A stretch of DNA of 64,000 nucleotides from Candidatus Tanganyikabacteria bacterium (GTDB lineage: Bacteria; Cyanobacteriota; Sericytochromatia; S15B-MN24; VGJW01), in NCBI GenBank assembly GCA_016867265.1, contig VGJW01000009.1, forward strand, positions 1-64,000, in the 5' to 3' direction. The notes beneath the pieces are model-generated. The model did no database searches and was not told the DNA's origin. It saw nothing but the letters and a program-made list of their open reading frames with translations. The translations under genes and the position numbers were made by a program. Below, one piece after another: positions 42,619 to 51,727 of the stretch (position 1 is the first letter of the stretch; each line of letters begins with the position of its first letter).

Positions 42619-45600
42619 TCAACCCGTGAGCAGCTTTGCCCTGTCGCGCAGGCGCTCGAGGTCCATGGCCGCCATCGCCCGGGCGGAATCCATCAGGATG
42701 CGCTGCCGGGCCTGAATCACGGCCTCGCGCGCTACGTCCGCGTCAACGAGGTCGGATTGGGACCGTTGGGTCAGGATTCCCTGGGTACCCAAGGCGGCCG
42801 TCTGATGCCCCACTCGGTTCATGTAGGCACCCAGGCGGTTGAGTCGCCGTGTCAGGGCCTCGATGGCCCCGTCGCACAGGCCGATGGCTTCGGCGGCCTC
42901 CGTGGCGTCCATCAGGCAGATGCCGCCCAACCCCAGCGTCTCGACCGTCGTGGCCTCAAGCTGCCAAGTCTGGGTGTCCGTGGCGCGGGCTCCCCCCTGC
43001 AGCGTCAGCCGCAACGCGCCCGTCGTGCTGGGATCCAGCCTGTCGTAGGTGATGCGGACGTTGTTGCCGTCCCCGGTCAGGGCGTGGGCGCCGACCAACT
43101 CGACCTTGTATTCGCTGTAGAGCTGGATGCCCTTGTAGATGGTGCCCGGCACGGGGGGGTGCAGGTACCAGCCGTCACCGGCCAGACTGCTGCTCCGCGG
43201 GACGACACCGCCGTTGGCCGTCACGGTGAGGGTGTCCTCGTCGACCAACAGGCCTGTGGGTGAGACCGGAAAGCCTGTTTCGCAGCCGTCCAGGCTGCCT
43301 TGGGGAATCGTCAGGAGGAAGGTGTTGTCTCCGGCGACGGCATAGCTGATGCGAAACGTGGTGGACCCGACGGACGCGTCCTTCTTCGGGTCGAGGACTT
43401 CCAGACGGGTATGGCCCGCGAAGGTCCTGAAGCCACTGCCTGACCCGCTCGTGTCCTCGGCGAGGGCGACCCCATCCATGGTGACCTCGACCGAACTACG
43501 GCTCCCATAGTTGAGCGCCTGAGCCGGAATGGTCAGGTTGGTGGGCGTCCAGTCGTCATTGGCCGTGTTGTCGACCCACGCCCGGATACTCGTGCTCGAG
43601 CCGGACATGGCGGTCGGCAGGATCGAGGGCGAACTGATGTCGATGCGACGGGTGTCGTTGGTGTCGAGGCTCCAGCCACTCGTTCGGGTGACGCCGTTCG
43701 TGATGACCTTGACCGCATCGGGATCGGCGGAACCTGCCCCGTTCGCGAGGCCGGCGCCATCCGGCGAGGCGAGCCCCCAGTAGTCGGGCCGGACCCCCAA
43801 CTGGACCTCGAGGATGCCATCTGTATCCTGCGCGAGGCCCGTGTCTGCGTAGTAGCGGACGCCCAGCGACTGCGAGAGGGTACCCTGAGAGGTACCTCGG
43901 AACGTCAGTGTTCGGCTTGCAGCGTCATAGATCAGGTCCTGGACGCCACCTGCCGCAGCCGAAACAGCGCGGACAGCGTTGCCATCCCGCAGGCCGGCGA
44001 TGGCCTGGGCCGCGGTTGCGTCATCCAGGCCATAGGTCTCTGGCGTCTCCGCGAACACCAGGTCCACAGCTCCGTCGCCATCGTCGTTTCTCGGCGTCAT
44101 GTTGCCGCCTGCCGCCACGTTGTAGTCCGTGCGGTAGGCGACGCGGATGGCCTGCGATCCCGCGGGGCGGGCATTTCCGTGGATGCGGATGCTGTTGTTG
44201 TCGGAGAAGCTCCAGCCGTTGGTGCCCGTCGGATCGTAGGCGACCGTATTGCCACCCGTGCTGACGATGACGGATGCGTTGGTGGTGCTGCGCACCGTGC
44301 TGTCCGACAGGCCTCCGGCTACCGAGCCCAGCTGATACTGGACCGGTGCATAGGCCAGGTCCACCTGGACATAGGGCACGCCGGTGCCGGCGTCCGTACC
44401 GTTGCCGCCCGAGACGCCCGAGAAGGACAAGGTGTCGTTGCTGTCCAGCAGGCCGCTGCCGTGGAAGGTGATGGTCTTGGCCACGTAGTCGACGCTGTAG
44501 CCGTTGGTGCCCGTGGCGTCGTAGGGGATATTCCGGGCGACGCCGGTTCGCGTCGACGTGACGCTGACGCTGACGGACGGACTGCCATCCGGCAGTTGGT
44601 ACAGGTTGAATCCAGACAGTGGGTAGGTCTGCGGTATGCCGGCGGTGTCCCCATCGGCATTGACGCGGGTACCGGCGCCCACCGACGGCGGGGGGCCCGT
44701 CGAGAAGGCGTGTACCTGGATGGTCGCGGCAGTTGACCCTGTGTCCTGAACCACGGCTATTCTGTCGCCTGTGGGCGAGAACGTGAACTGCGCGCTGCCC
44801 GACGAGAACGCCAACACACGGGTCCAGGCGTCCGTCCCCTTGCGCGCGTACAGGCCGCCATAGGATCCGCTGTTGCCGTTGCTGCGGTTGGACAGCTGCC
44901 AGAGCTCCCCGCCAATCGTGACGGTCGTCCGGGCCACGGCATCGAAGCTGGTGCCGCCGGGCGGGCTCAGCCCGGTCGAGCCTGCGGGATCGTAGGTCAC
45001 TGTCTGGGTGCTTCCGTTGTCCAAGATGCGCGTGGCCCGGATCATGGTGCCATCGGCAGACCAGCGGGGGGTGATGTGCTTGATGTCCACGGGATCCGAA
45101 ACCGAGAAGGTCTCGAGACGATAGCCCTCGGTGTCCGAGGCCCCGAGGCCGGTGACGGATGGAGAGAGCGTCCGGGTGTAGGCCTGCCCCCGCGGTCCAT
45201 AAGTGTCCGTCGTGGGGATGCCGGAGGTTTCGCCCGAATCATCCCCGAGCAGGACCTTGCGCGTGTTGTACTCGGTCCCGATGGCGGCGCCCTGGATGCC
45301 CTGAAGTGTCTGGCGTACCTGTTCCATCATCATCGACCGTTGGTCTTCGGTCCAGATGCCCTGCGCCGCCTGCACGGAAAGGTCGCGCAGCCGATGGACC
45401 TGCTCGAGAATCTGCCGCGTGCCGCCTTCGGCCGTGGCCGCCAGGTTCCAGGCGTCCTGCAGATTCGACATGGCCTGATGCGTCCCGCGAATCCCGTACT
45501 CCAAACGCGCGTTTCGCGCCATGGCGCCTGTGTGCGCGGAAGCACGCAGGTCCCCCGGCTTCTCGCCGACACGCCGAAGGCTCTCGACCCAGGCCGCTTC

Positions 45601-45645
45601 CGTGCGGCCGTGGACCGAGCGAAGCCCGATCGAGCGGATCTCCAT
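42619..45645 (-). CDS. Very large flagellin/FlgL-like protein with a long variable middle
   Basis: A 1008-residue protein. The first 130 residues keep flagellin D0/D1 features: SNLQDAWNLAATAEGGTRQI, HRLRDLSVQAAQGIWTEDQR and IQGAAIGTEYNTRKVLLGD. The last 80 residues are the matching C-terminal helix: RLNRLGAYMNRVGHQTAAL and DADVAREAVIQARQRIL. Between them lie about 750 residues of beta-rich sequence with repeated motifs such as DPTGTNGWSFSDNNSI and VAYRTDYN, forming an outer domain far larger than usual flagellins (about 270-550 residues). No other flagellar genes are near. It could be a filament subunit or a hook-associated protein; strong divergence of the N-terminus keeps this open. Confidence 0.8.
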   Translation of the reverse strand: MEIRSIGLRSVHGRTEAAWVESLRRVGEKPGDLRASAHTGAMARNARLEYGIRGTHQAMSNLQDAWNLAATAEGGTRQILEQVHRLRDLSVQAAQGIWTEDQRSMMMEQVRQTLQGIQGAAIGTEYNTRKVLLGDDSGETSGIPTTDTYGPRGQAYTRTLSPSVTGLGASDTEGYRLETFSVSDPVDIKHITPRWSADGTMIRATRILDNGSTQTVTYDPAGSTGLSPPGGTSFDAVARTTVTIGGELWQLSNRSNGNSGSYGGLYARKGTDAWTRVLAFSSGSAQFTFSPTGDRIAVVQDTGSTAATIQVHAFSTGPPPSVGAGTRVNADGDTAGIPQTYPLSGFNLYQLPDGSPSVSVSVTSTRTGVARNIPYDATGTNGYSVDYVAKTITFHGSGLLDSNDTLSFSGVSGGNGTDAGTGVPYVQVDLAYAPVQYQLGSVAGGLSDSTVRSTTNASVIVSTGGNTVAYDPTGTNGWSFSDNNSIRIHGNARPAGSQAIRVAYRTDYNVAAGGNMTPRNDDGDGAVDLVFAETPETYGLDDATAAQAIAGLRDGNAVRAVSAAAGGVQDLIYDAASRTLTFRGTSQGTLSQSLGVRYYADTGLAQDTDGILEVQLGVRPDYWGLASPDGAGLANGAGSADPDAVKVITNGVTRTSGWSLDTNDTRRIDISSPSILPTAMSGSSTSIRAWVDNTANDDWTPTNLTIPAQALNYGSRSSVEVTMDGVALAEDTSGSGSGFRTFAGHTRLEVLDPKKDASVGSTTFRISYAVAGDNTFLLTIPQGSLDGCETGFPVSPTGLLVDEDTLTVTANGGVVPRSSSLAGDGWYLHPPVPGTIYKGIQLYSEYKVELVGAHALTGDGNNVRITYDRLDPSTTGALRLTLQGGARATDTQTWQLEATTVETLGLGGICLMDATEAAEAIGLCDGAIEALTRRLNRLGAYMNRVGHQTAALGTQGILTQRSQSDLVDADVAREAVIQARQRILMDSARAMAAMDLERLRDRAKLLTG

Positions 45646-45674
45646 CCTTGTTGATCCTGATTACCGTCATGATT

Positions 45675-45689
45675 ATCAACGACGTTGAT
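45675..45689. promoter_or_regulatory. 15-bp palindrome upstream of the flagellin gene
   Basis: ATCAACG-A-CGTTGAT is a perfect palindrome about 30-44 bases before the flagellin start codon, in an AT-rich patch. On the minus strand its right arm forms GTTGATAA, which resembles the GCCGATAA -10 of sigma-28 promoters, but no TAAA element is seen at the right distance. It may be an operator. Confidence 0.45.
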
Positions 45690-45859
45690 GTGATGTAGAT
45701 GCATTACGTTCATCGATCTTTCGGCATGGCGTTGGAGACCCCACCTCTCTGACCGGCCTCCTCGAGATTCGGACTTGCAACTGAAGGCGTCGGGACTGAT
45801 GCCAAGGGCCCTGCCTTCGTGGTAGGACCATGGGACACCGTCATCACCCGGAGTCACCC

Positions 45860-47506
45860 TTGACAACGTCTTCTCCGACCCTCGCCGCCGAGGTCGCCCG
45901 CCGCAAGACCTTTGCGATCATTTCCCACCCGGACGCCGGCAAGACGACGCTAACGGAGAAGCTGTTGCTGTACGGGGGCGTGATTCAGCTGGCCGGGGCG
46001 GTCAAGGCCAAGCGGGGTCGCGCCTCAGCCGTCAGCGACTGGATGGAGATGGAGCGCGAGCGCGGCATCTCCATCACGACGTCGGTCCTGCAGTTTCCCT
46101 ACCGGGGTCTGCAGATGAACCTGCTCGACACGCCCGGCCACGCCGACTTCTCCGAGGACACCTACCGGACGCTGCATGCAGCCGATGGGGCGGTCATGCT
46201 GCTTGACGCCGCCAAGGGCGTCGAGGCCCAGACCAAAAAGCTGTTCCACGTGTGCCGGCAGCGTCGGATGCCGACCTTCACGTTCGTCAACAAGATGGAC
46301 CGGCCCGGCCGTGAACCGTTCGATCTGATTGGCGAGGTCGAGAGCCTGCTGGGCATCGGCGTCTTCCCCGTGACGTGGCCGGTCTTTCGGCACGGTATCT
46401 TCCGGGGCGTCGTCCATCGCCTGCACCGTCAGGTCCATCTCTTCTCGGAAACCTACGCCGGATCGAGCGCAGCCGTCGGGTCCGAAGTGCCACCCGTGGC
46501 GCTTGCCGGCTTCGATGACCCGTTGCTGACCCGGGAGTTGGGCGAGGAAGGTCACCAGAGGCTGCTCGAAGAGCTCGAAATCCTCGACATGGCGGGCGAC
46601 GACTTCGACCTTGCGCGGTTCGCTGTGGGGGATGTCTCGCCCATGTTCTTCGGCAGCGCCATCAACAACTTCGGGCTGGAGGCGTTCCTCGAGAGTTTCT
46701 GCGAACTGATGCCGCCGCCTGCTCCCCGCGTCTCCAGTTCGGGACCCATTGCGGCCGATGACGAACACTTCAGTGCCTTCGTCTTCAAGATCCAGGCCAA
46801 CATGGACAAGACGCATCGCAACCGCGTGGCCTTCATCCGCATCTGCTCGGGGCGGTTCGAGCGCGGCATGAAGACGGTGCATGTCCGGACGGGACGCGAG
46901 ATGCGGTTGTCCAACCCGACGCAGTTCATGGCTCAGGAGCGCAGCCTGGTCGAGGAGGCCTTCGCCGGCGACGTTCTCGGTATCCATGATCCCGGCGTCT
47001 TCGAGATTGGCGATACGCTGACGGACGGGATGTTGCTGACGTTCGACGAGATTCCGAGCTTTGCCCCTGAACTGTTCAGCCGTCTGGAAATGGTCGACCC
47101 GCTCAAGCGCAAGCAGCTCTCGAAGGGCATCGAGCAACTTGCTCAGGAAGGGACGATCCAGCTCTACCGTCCCCCGTCAGGGCGAGGAGGCGACATCGTC
47201 CTCGGAGCTGTGGGCCAGCTTCAGCTGGAGGTCGTCAAGTACCGCCTGAAGAGTGAGTATGACGTCGAAGTCCGCCTGTTGCCCGTCAACTGCTCATTTG
47301 CACGATGGGTCGTCCGCAAGGACGGTGGTGATGTCGATCCCGATCGCCTCGCGCAGGCCCGCATCGCGACCGTGGTGGTCGATGTCCGTGACAGGCCCGT
47401 CTTCCTCTTCCAAGGGGAGTGGCAACTCAACATGGCCATTCGTGACCTGCCGGACTACGAGTACCGGGAGACGGCGCGGGGTGTCGTGGTCCGCTCGCGG
47501 GGCTGA
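45860..47506 (+). CDS. prfC: Peptide chain release factor 3
   Basis: A GTPase of about 548 residues. G1 is ISHPDAGKTT, G2/G3 follow with DWMEMERERGISITTS and LDTPGHADFSEDTYRTL, and G4 is FVNKMDRP; domain 2-3 features such as FKIQANMDKTHRNRVAF confirm RF3 over EF-G. It frees RF1/RF2 from the ribosome after termination. TTG 45860 is chosen for GGAG six bases upstream and the family-like start; ATG 45830 in the same frame would add ten residues (MGHRHHPESP). Confidence 0.95.
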   Translation: MTTSSPTLAAEVARRKTFAIISHPDAGKTTLTEKLLLYGGVIQLAGAVKAKRGRASAVSDWMEMERERGISITTSVLQFPYRGLQMNLLDTPGHADFSEDTYRTLHAADGAVMLLDAAKGVEAQTKKLFHVCRQRRMPTFTFVNKMDRPGREPFDLIGEVESLLGIGVFPVTWPVFRHGIFRGVVHRLHRQVHLFSETYAGSSAAVGSEVPPVALAGFDDPLLTRELGEEGHQRLLEELEILDMAGDDFDLARFAVGDVSPMFFGSAINNFGLEAFLESFCELMPPPAPRVSSSGPIAADDEHFSAFVFKIQANMDKTHRNRVAFIRICSGRFERGMKTVHVRTGREMRLSNPTQFMAQERSLVEEAFAGDVLGIHDPGVFEIGDTLTDGMLLTFDEIPSFAPELFSRLEMVDPLKRKQLSKGIEQLAQEGTIQLYRPPSGRGGDIVLGAVGQLQLEVVKYRLKSEYDVEVRLLPVNCSFARWVVRKDGGDVDPDRLAQARIATVVVDVRDRPVFLFQGEWQLNMAIRDLPDYEYRETARGVVVRSRG

Positions 47507-47518
47507 CGCCGCGCAAGG

Positions 47519-47941
47519 TCAGTCCGCCGGGGATGCGTCCGGATGCACGGTCCTGGCGCGAAAGGATCCGATGGGCCATGGGGCGCTTGACCCTGCATCG
47601 CAGATCGCAACATGGAGCACGTCGTCCGTGACCCAGTAGATCGCGTGCTGGCGGTACCGCCTGCCCAACTCCCGGCCATCCTCGAGCGACATCGGGATCA
47701 GCCATGACGGTTCGGCGTGGCTGCCGTCGGGCGCGCGCCCCAGGATCGGCCGGTGGTCGCGTCCCCTCTCGTCGAGCTCACGTGCCAACTGGGCAAGGGC
47801 GCGGCGGTTTCGCGCCTCGGACCACTGCTGTCCGGTCGTGGCCCAGGCCGTCACGATGACAAAGGATGACGGCCATGGGGGGAGGGCACCCGGACCGTCG
47901 AAGAGCGTGGTCCTGTAGGCCTCCGGGAAGGGCTCAGGCAT
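47519..47941 (-). CDS. DUF3293 family protein
   Basis: A 140-residue protein with the family beginning SSFVIVTAWATTGQQWSEARNRRALAQLA, here cited from residue 21 on in part, then PSWLIPMSLEDGRELGRRYRQ and AIYWVTDDVLHVAICD. The function of DUF3293 is unknown. ATG 47941 starts 22 bases after the stop of the lipoprotein gene on the same strand, so both could share an mRNA. It converges with prfC, 12 bases apart. Confidence 0.75.
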   Translation of the reverse strand: MPEPFPEAYRTTLFDGPGALPPWPSSFVIVTAWATTGQQWSEARNRRALAQLARELDERGRDHRPILGRAPDGSHAEPSWLIPMSLEDGRELGRRYRQHAIYWVTDDVLHVAICDAGSSAPWPIGSFRARTVHPDASPAD

Positions 47942-47963
47942 CCTGAAAGGCGCCGATTCCGGA

Positions 47964-48749
47964 TTACCGACGGAGTCGGACGGGGTCGGCAAGGTCCAGT
48001 ACCGTTCCGGCTGTGACGCGGAAGGGGGCCGCCAGCTTGCCCTGCCCGAGCAAGCGGTGGCTGGCGACGACGCGGAAGCGACCAGCCGGCAGATCGTCGA
48101 TTCGGAAGTTGCCAGAGGCATCTGTCGCGGTCAGGTACTCGGAGCCAGGAATCCAGACCGTGACGCCGGACGTGGCCTCGCCGGCAGCCGTCAGGATCGT
48201 GCCCGTGACGCTCGCCGTGGCCCCCAACGTCAGCGACGTGGTGGCCGCCTGCCCTGCCGTGGCGAGAGGAATCTCGAGCTTCCAGGCCTTGGTGCCTTCG
48301 TCCTTCACGGCCTCGACGTTGAAGGACCCGGTGGCCGGCATCGAGAACGTGAAGCGGCCGTTGGCATCCGTCATCGTGCGCCACGCCGTTTGCAACATCT
48401 GGGTACGGCGCGTCACCTGCGCCCCTGACCAATTCTCCCCCAAGGCCGCCGCGAGCGCCGACGTGTTGTTGAGCGGAAAGGTATTGTTCAGGGCTGAGGT
48501 GTTGTTGAGCGCCGACGTGTTGTTCAACGGGGACGAGCCATCGAGCATGGCTGTCACCGGCAGGTTGGCCGCAAGGCTACCGTCCGGCCCCGTGAGGGTT
48601 CCCTCGAGCCGGACGGTGGTCGTTGCCGGTGTACCCGCTGCCGACAGGCCACCTGCCGGGGCCTGTGCCGGACAGCCGCTGATGCAGGAAAGCAGGGCCG
48701 CCACAGGGCCGCCAATCACAAGCCTGCGGGGCAGAGGATTCTCGCTCAT
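47964..48749 (-). CDS. Carboxypeptidase-regulatory-like lipoprotein with Asn-rich repeats
   Basis: A 261-residue protein with a lipoprotein signal peptide (lipobox SGC, about residue 26). Four hexapeptides of the LNNTSA type occupy residues 75-98. After them come two carboxypeptidase-regulatory-like beta domains: TMTDANGRFTFSMPATGSFN and TATDASGNFRIDDLPAGRFR. Related in plan to the lipoprotein at 30091. Surface location is expected; ligand unknown. Confidence 0.8.
   Translation of the reverse strand: MSENPLPRRLVIGGPVAALLSCISGCPAQAPAGGLSAAGTPATTTVRLEGTLTGPDGSLAANLPVTAMLDGSSPLNNTSALNNTSALNNTFPLNNTSALAAALGENWSGAQVTRRTQMLQTAWRTMTDANGRFTFSMPATGSFNVEAVKDEGTKAWKLEIPLATAGQAATTSLTLGATASVTGTILTAAGEATSGVTVWIPGSEYLTATDASGNFRIDDLPAGRFRVVASHRLLGQGKLAAPFRVTAGTVLDLADPVRLRR
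48456..48527. repeat. 18-bp tandem repeat, four degenerate copies, inside the lipoprotein gene
   Basis: Four copies of an 18-base unit encode LNNTSA, LNNTSA, LNNTFP, LNNTSA on the minus strand. The unit length is divisible by three, so changes in copy number would alter a surface-exposed spacer without breaking the frame. Confidence 0.8.
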
Positions 48750-48864
48750 AGGCTTATCCTATCAGGTCAATCGGGACAAAGTCTGGCCGGAACCCTTGCC
48801 CGGGCCACGGCAAGCGGGTATGAGCAAGGTATAGACAGCGGCCCTGTCCGGATGAGGTTGCAGC

Positions 48865-49899
48865 ATGTATCGAACCACCCATTGGCTCGCCGTCGTGGCG
48901 CCCGTGCTTCTTGTGGCCGGCACGGTCGGCGTCGCGACCCGCGCGGTCGCTGCTGCCGATGACTTGCAGTCGCGCGCTCAGACGGCCTTCAAGCCCCTGG
49001 AACGGCCGGCACCGATGGCGGCCGTCAGAGTCGACCTCGGGCGGCAGCTCTACCACGACCCCCGCCTCTCCAAGAGTGGTGCCATCAGCTGCGCGTCGTG
49101 CCACAATCTGGCGAGTGGCGGCGTCGACAACCGCGAGACGTCGCTTGGCCACAAGGCCCAGGTGGGCGGTCGCAATGCGCCGACGACCCTCAATGCTTCG
49201 GTCCACCTGGCCCAGTTCTGGGACGGCCGCGCCAAGGACCTCACGGAGCAGGCCAAGGGGCCTATCCTGAACCCGGGCGAGATGGCCCTGCCCAGTGAAG
49301 CCGAGGCAGTCAAGGTCGTCCGCAGTGTGCCCGGCTACCAGAAGGCCTTCAAGGCGGCGTTCCCGGGCAGTGGCGTGACCTACCAGAACATCGCCGTGGC
49401 CATTGCCGACTTCGAGAAGACGCTGGTCACGCCCAGCCGGTTCGATGATTACTTGCGTGGCCGCAAGGATGCGCTTTCGGCAACCGAGAAGAAGGGCCTC
49501 AAGACCTTCATGGACAAGGGCTGCGTGACATGTCACGGCGGCGTGGGGGTCGGGGGCAGCATGTACATGAAGTTTGGCGTGGTGGCCCCGTACAAGCACC
49601 AGGCGGATGAAGGCCGGTTTGCCATCACCAAGGATCCTGCCGACAAGTACGTCTTCAAGGTGCCTTCGCTGCGCAATATCCAGAAGACCTACCCGTACTT
49701 CCACGACGGGAAGGTGTGGTCTCTCGACGAGGCGGTCGGCATCATGGGCAAGACCCAGCTGGGTCTCGACCTCGCTGCAGACGAGCGTGCCGCGATCGTG
49801 GCCTTCCTCAAGTCTCTCGATGGTGAACTGCCCGTCCAGGCCTTGCGCCTGCCCGAACTGCCCGTCTCGGGGCCGGATACGCCGCGGCCGTCGCTGTGA
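48865..49899 (+). CDS. Di-haem cytochrome c peroxidase (CcpA/MauG family)
   Basis: A 344-residue periplasmic protein with a signal peptide ending about VAAAD. Two haem-binding motifs: CASCHNL (about residues 77-83) and CVTCHGGV (about 219-226); the latter precedes KFGVVAPY and FKVPSLRNI with typical axial-ligand region FHDGK. Members reduce hydrogen peroxide with electrons from small cytochromes. The gene is alone on its strand. An extracytoplasmic c-type cytochrome needs a maturation system elsewhere in the genome. Confidence 0.92.
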   Translation: MYRTTHWLAVVAPVLLVAGTVGVATRAVAAADDLQSRAQTAFKPLERPAPMAAVRVDLGRQLYHDPRLSKSGAISCASCHNLASGGVDNRETSLGHKAQVGGRNAPTTLNASVHLAQFWDGRAKDLTEQAKGPILNPGEMALPSEAEAVKVVRSVPGYQKAFKAAFPGSGVTYQNIAVAIADFEKTLVTPSRFDDYLRGRKDALSATEKKGLKTFMDKGCVTCHGGVGVGGSMYMKFGVVAPYKHQADEGRFAITKDPADKYVFKVPSLRNIQKTYPYFHDGKVWSLDEAVGIMGKTQLGLDLAADERAAIVAFLKSLDGELPVQALRLPELPVSGPDTPRPSL

Positions 49900-49932
49900 T
49901 GCCTGGACGGGATCGGCTGCGGCCGGCTCCGT

Positions 49933-50604
49933 TCAGTCTCCGCCCGCTGCGCCGTCGACGACCATGGGCTGGCCCTGGGGCACCGAGAGCAAGGCCACGT
50001 TGAACACCGGGTCCTGAGCCCAGTTGCCATTCCTGAACTGGCTGCGGATCATCAGGCCCAGGTCGAGGCGCGTGGCCTCGCCGAGGCGACGCGCCACACC
50101 GGCCTGGCTGCGGATCTGGGCAAGGCCGAGGTCGTTGGCGGCAAAGCCGGCAGGGTTCGCGTCGAAAAGTCCCTCGATCCAGGCAAAGGGCATCCAAGCC
50201 GCGCCGTCAGGTGCCCACATCACCCTGAAAAGATTTCGGTAGCGCAAGCTTTGCTGGCCTGCGGCGATGCGGAATCGCCATTCGACCCGATGCCGGTCAA
50301 GCCAGACCACGTCACCCCATCTGCCCAACTGGTTGGGCTCCAACTCGATCCGGTATTCCTGATCCCAGGATCCAGGGCTTGCCTGCGACGTAATTGCGGC
50401 AACTTGCGTCGCTACCAGCCACTCAGGGGAAACCGTCCAGAGGGCGCCCGTGCGCAGGAACTGTCCGCCCAGCCCCCCGTATCGGCTGCCCAGGCGCAGG
50501 TCGGTCGAGAGCCGCCATTGCAAGGGCTTGTCCGTGACAGGAGCGGTCTGCATCAGCGGCAGGCGTACTTCCTGCCAGAACCACGCCTCGGGTTCAGCGA
50601 ACAT
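49933..50604 (-). CDS. DUF2490 outer-membrane-barrel-like protein without a visible signal peptide
   Basis: A 223-residue protein with alternating aromatic/polar beta-strand pattern: AEPEAWFWQEVRLPLM at the front, RHRVEWRFRIAAGQQSLRYRN, LDLGLMIRSQFRNGNW, closing DPVFNVALLSV. These match DUF2490, thought to form outer-membrane barrels. ATG 50604 has AAGG at -12 and begins directly at what looks like the mature end, so the signal peptide is missing or lies in a lost 5' part; an in-frame TTG 50664 does not supply one. It is divergent from nadA, 53 bases away. Confidence 0.6.
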   Translation of the reverse strand: MFAEPEAWFWQEVRLPLMQTAPVTDKPLQWRLSTDLRLGSRYGGLGGQFLRTGALWTVSPEWLVATQVAAITSQASPGSWDQEYRIELEPNQLGRWGDVVWLDRHRVEWRFRIAAGQQSLRYRNLFRVMWAPDGAAWMPFAWIEGLFDANPAGFAANDLGLAQIRSQAGVARRLGEATRLDLGLMIRSQFRNGNWAQDPVFNVALLSVPQGQPMVVDGAAGGD

Positions 50605-50657
50605 GACTTGCCTTTCGCGGGCGCCTTCGTGCGCCCCTGCTTCAAGGGTGGGGTACC

Positions 50658-51725
50658 ATGACAACAGAACCGCAAGCCATGATCCAGCCCCGTACCCCGG
50701 CCGTCGACCCCTTCAGCGCCATCGAGCAGCTGAAGCGCAGCCGAAATGCCATCGTTCTTGCGCATTACTACCAAGATGCGGACATCCAGGATGTCGCCGA
50801 CTACCTGGGGGACAGCCTGGGCCTCTCTCAGCAGGCGGCGGCGACGGATGCTGACGTCATCGTGTTCTGTGGCGTCCATTTCATGGCAGAGACGGCCAAG
50901 ATCCTCAATCCCGGCAAGACTGTCCTGATGCCGGACCTCGATGCCGGTTGCAGCCTCTCGGACTCCTGCCCGGCGGATCGCTTCGCTGCGTGGCGCCTCG
51001 AGCACTCCGGGCTTCCTGCTGTCAGCTATATCAACTGCTCGGCGCAGGTCAAGGCGCTGTCGGATGTCATCTGCACGTCGTCGAATGCCATCGAGATCGT
51101 CTCCCGACTGCCCGGGGACGGCCCGGTGCTCTTTGCACCTGACCGCCATCTCGCGGCTCACGTCGCGAAGCACACAGGACGCGAGCTGATTCCGTGGCCC
51201 GGGGCCTGCCACGTCCATGAAGTCTTCTCCGAGCGAAAGCTGGTCGAGCTCAAGGGGCGCCACCCCGAGGCCGTCGTGCTGGCGCATCCCGAGTGCGAGG
51301 AGGCAGTTCTGGCCCATGCCGACGTGATCGGTTCCACCAGTCGACTTCTCGAGACGGCGGTACAGCATCCGGCGTCGACCTTCATCGTCGTCACCGAGGC
51401 AGGCATCCTCCACCAGATGCAGAAGCGGGCACCGGGCAAGACTTTTGTTCCGGCTCCGCCGAACAATCAGTGCGCGTGCAACGAATGCCCGTTCATGCGC
51501 GTGCAGACGATCGACAAGGTCCTCGCGGCCCTTGAAGGTCTGGAACCCGTCGTCGAGGTGCCGGACTTGCTGGCTGCGCAGGCACTGCTGGCCATCAGGC
51601 GCATGCTCGATCCCACCTTGCCTGTCACGGCGCTTGCGCCCGACGAGATTCGCCGACGTATCGAGGTGCCTGTGCCAGCCATGCTTCTGACGGATCGTCG
51701 CCCCCGGGACCCGGGGGTCTGCTGA
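50658..51725 (+). CDS. nadA: Quinolinate synthase A
   Basis: A 355-residue [4Fe-4S] enzyme that condenses iminoaspartate and dihydroxyacetone phosphate in NAD synthesis. Cluster cysteines are in DLDAGCSLSDSC (about 96), AHPECEEAV (about 213) and NECPFMR (about 277). AHYYQDADIQDVADYLGDS at the front and INCSAQVKALSD are family hallmarks. The start ATG 50658 overlaps the outer edge of the divergent DUF2490 gene region. It is two bases before nadB, forming a classic operon. Confidence 0.96.
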   Translation: MTTEPQAMIQPRTPAVDPFSAIEQLKRSRNAIVLAHYYQDADIQDVADYLGDSLGLSQQAAATDADVIVFCGVHFMAETAKILNPGKTVLMPDLDAGCSLSDSCPADRFAAWRLEHSGLPAVSYINCSAQVKALSDVICTSSNAIEIVSRLPGDGPVLFAPDRHLAAHVAKHTGRELIPWPGACHVHEVFSERKLVELKGRHPEAVVLAHPECEEAVLAHADVIGSTSRLLETAVQHPASTFIVVTEAGILHQMQKRAPGKTFVPAPPNNQCACNECPFMRVQTIDKVLAALEGLEPVVEVPDLLAAQALLAIRRMLDPTLPVTALAPDEIRRRIEVPVPAMLLTDRRPRDPGVC

Positions 51726-51727
51726 GC

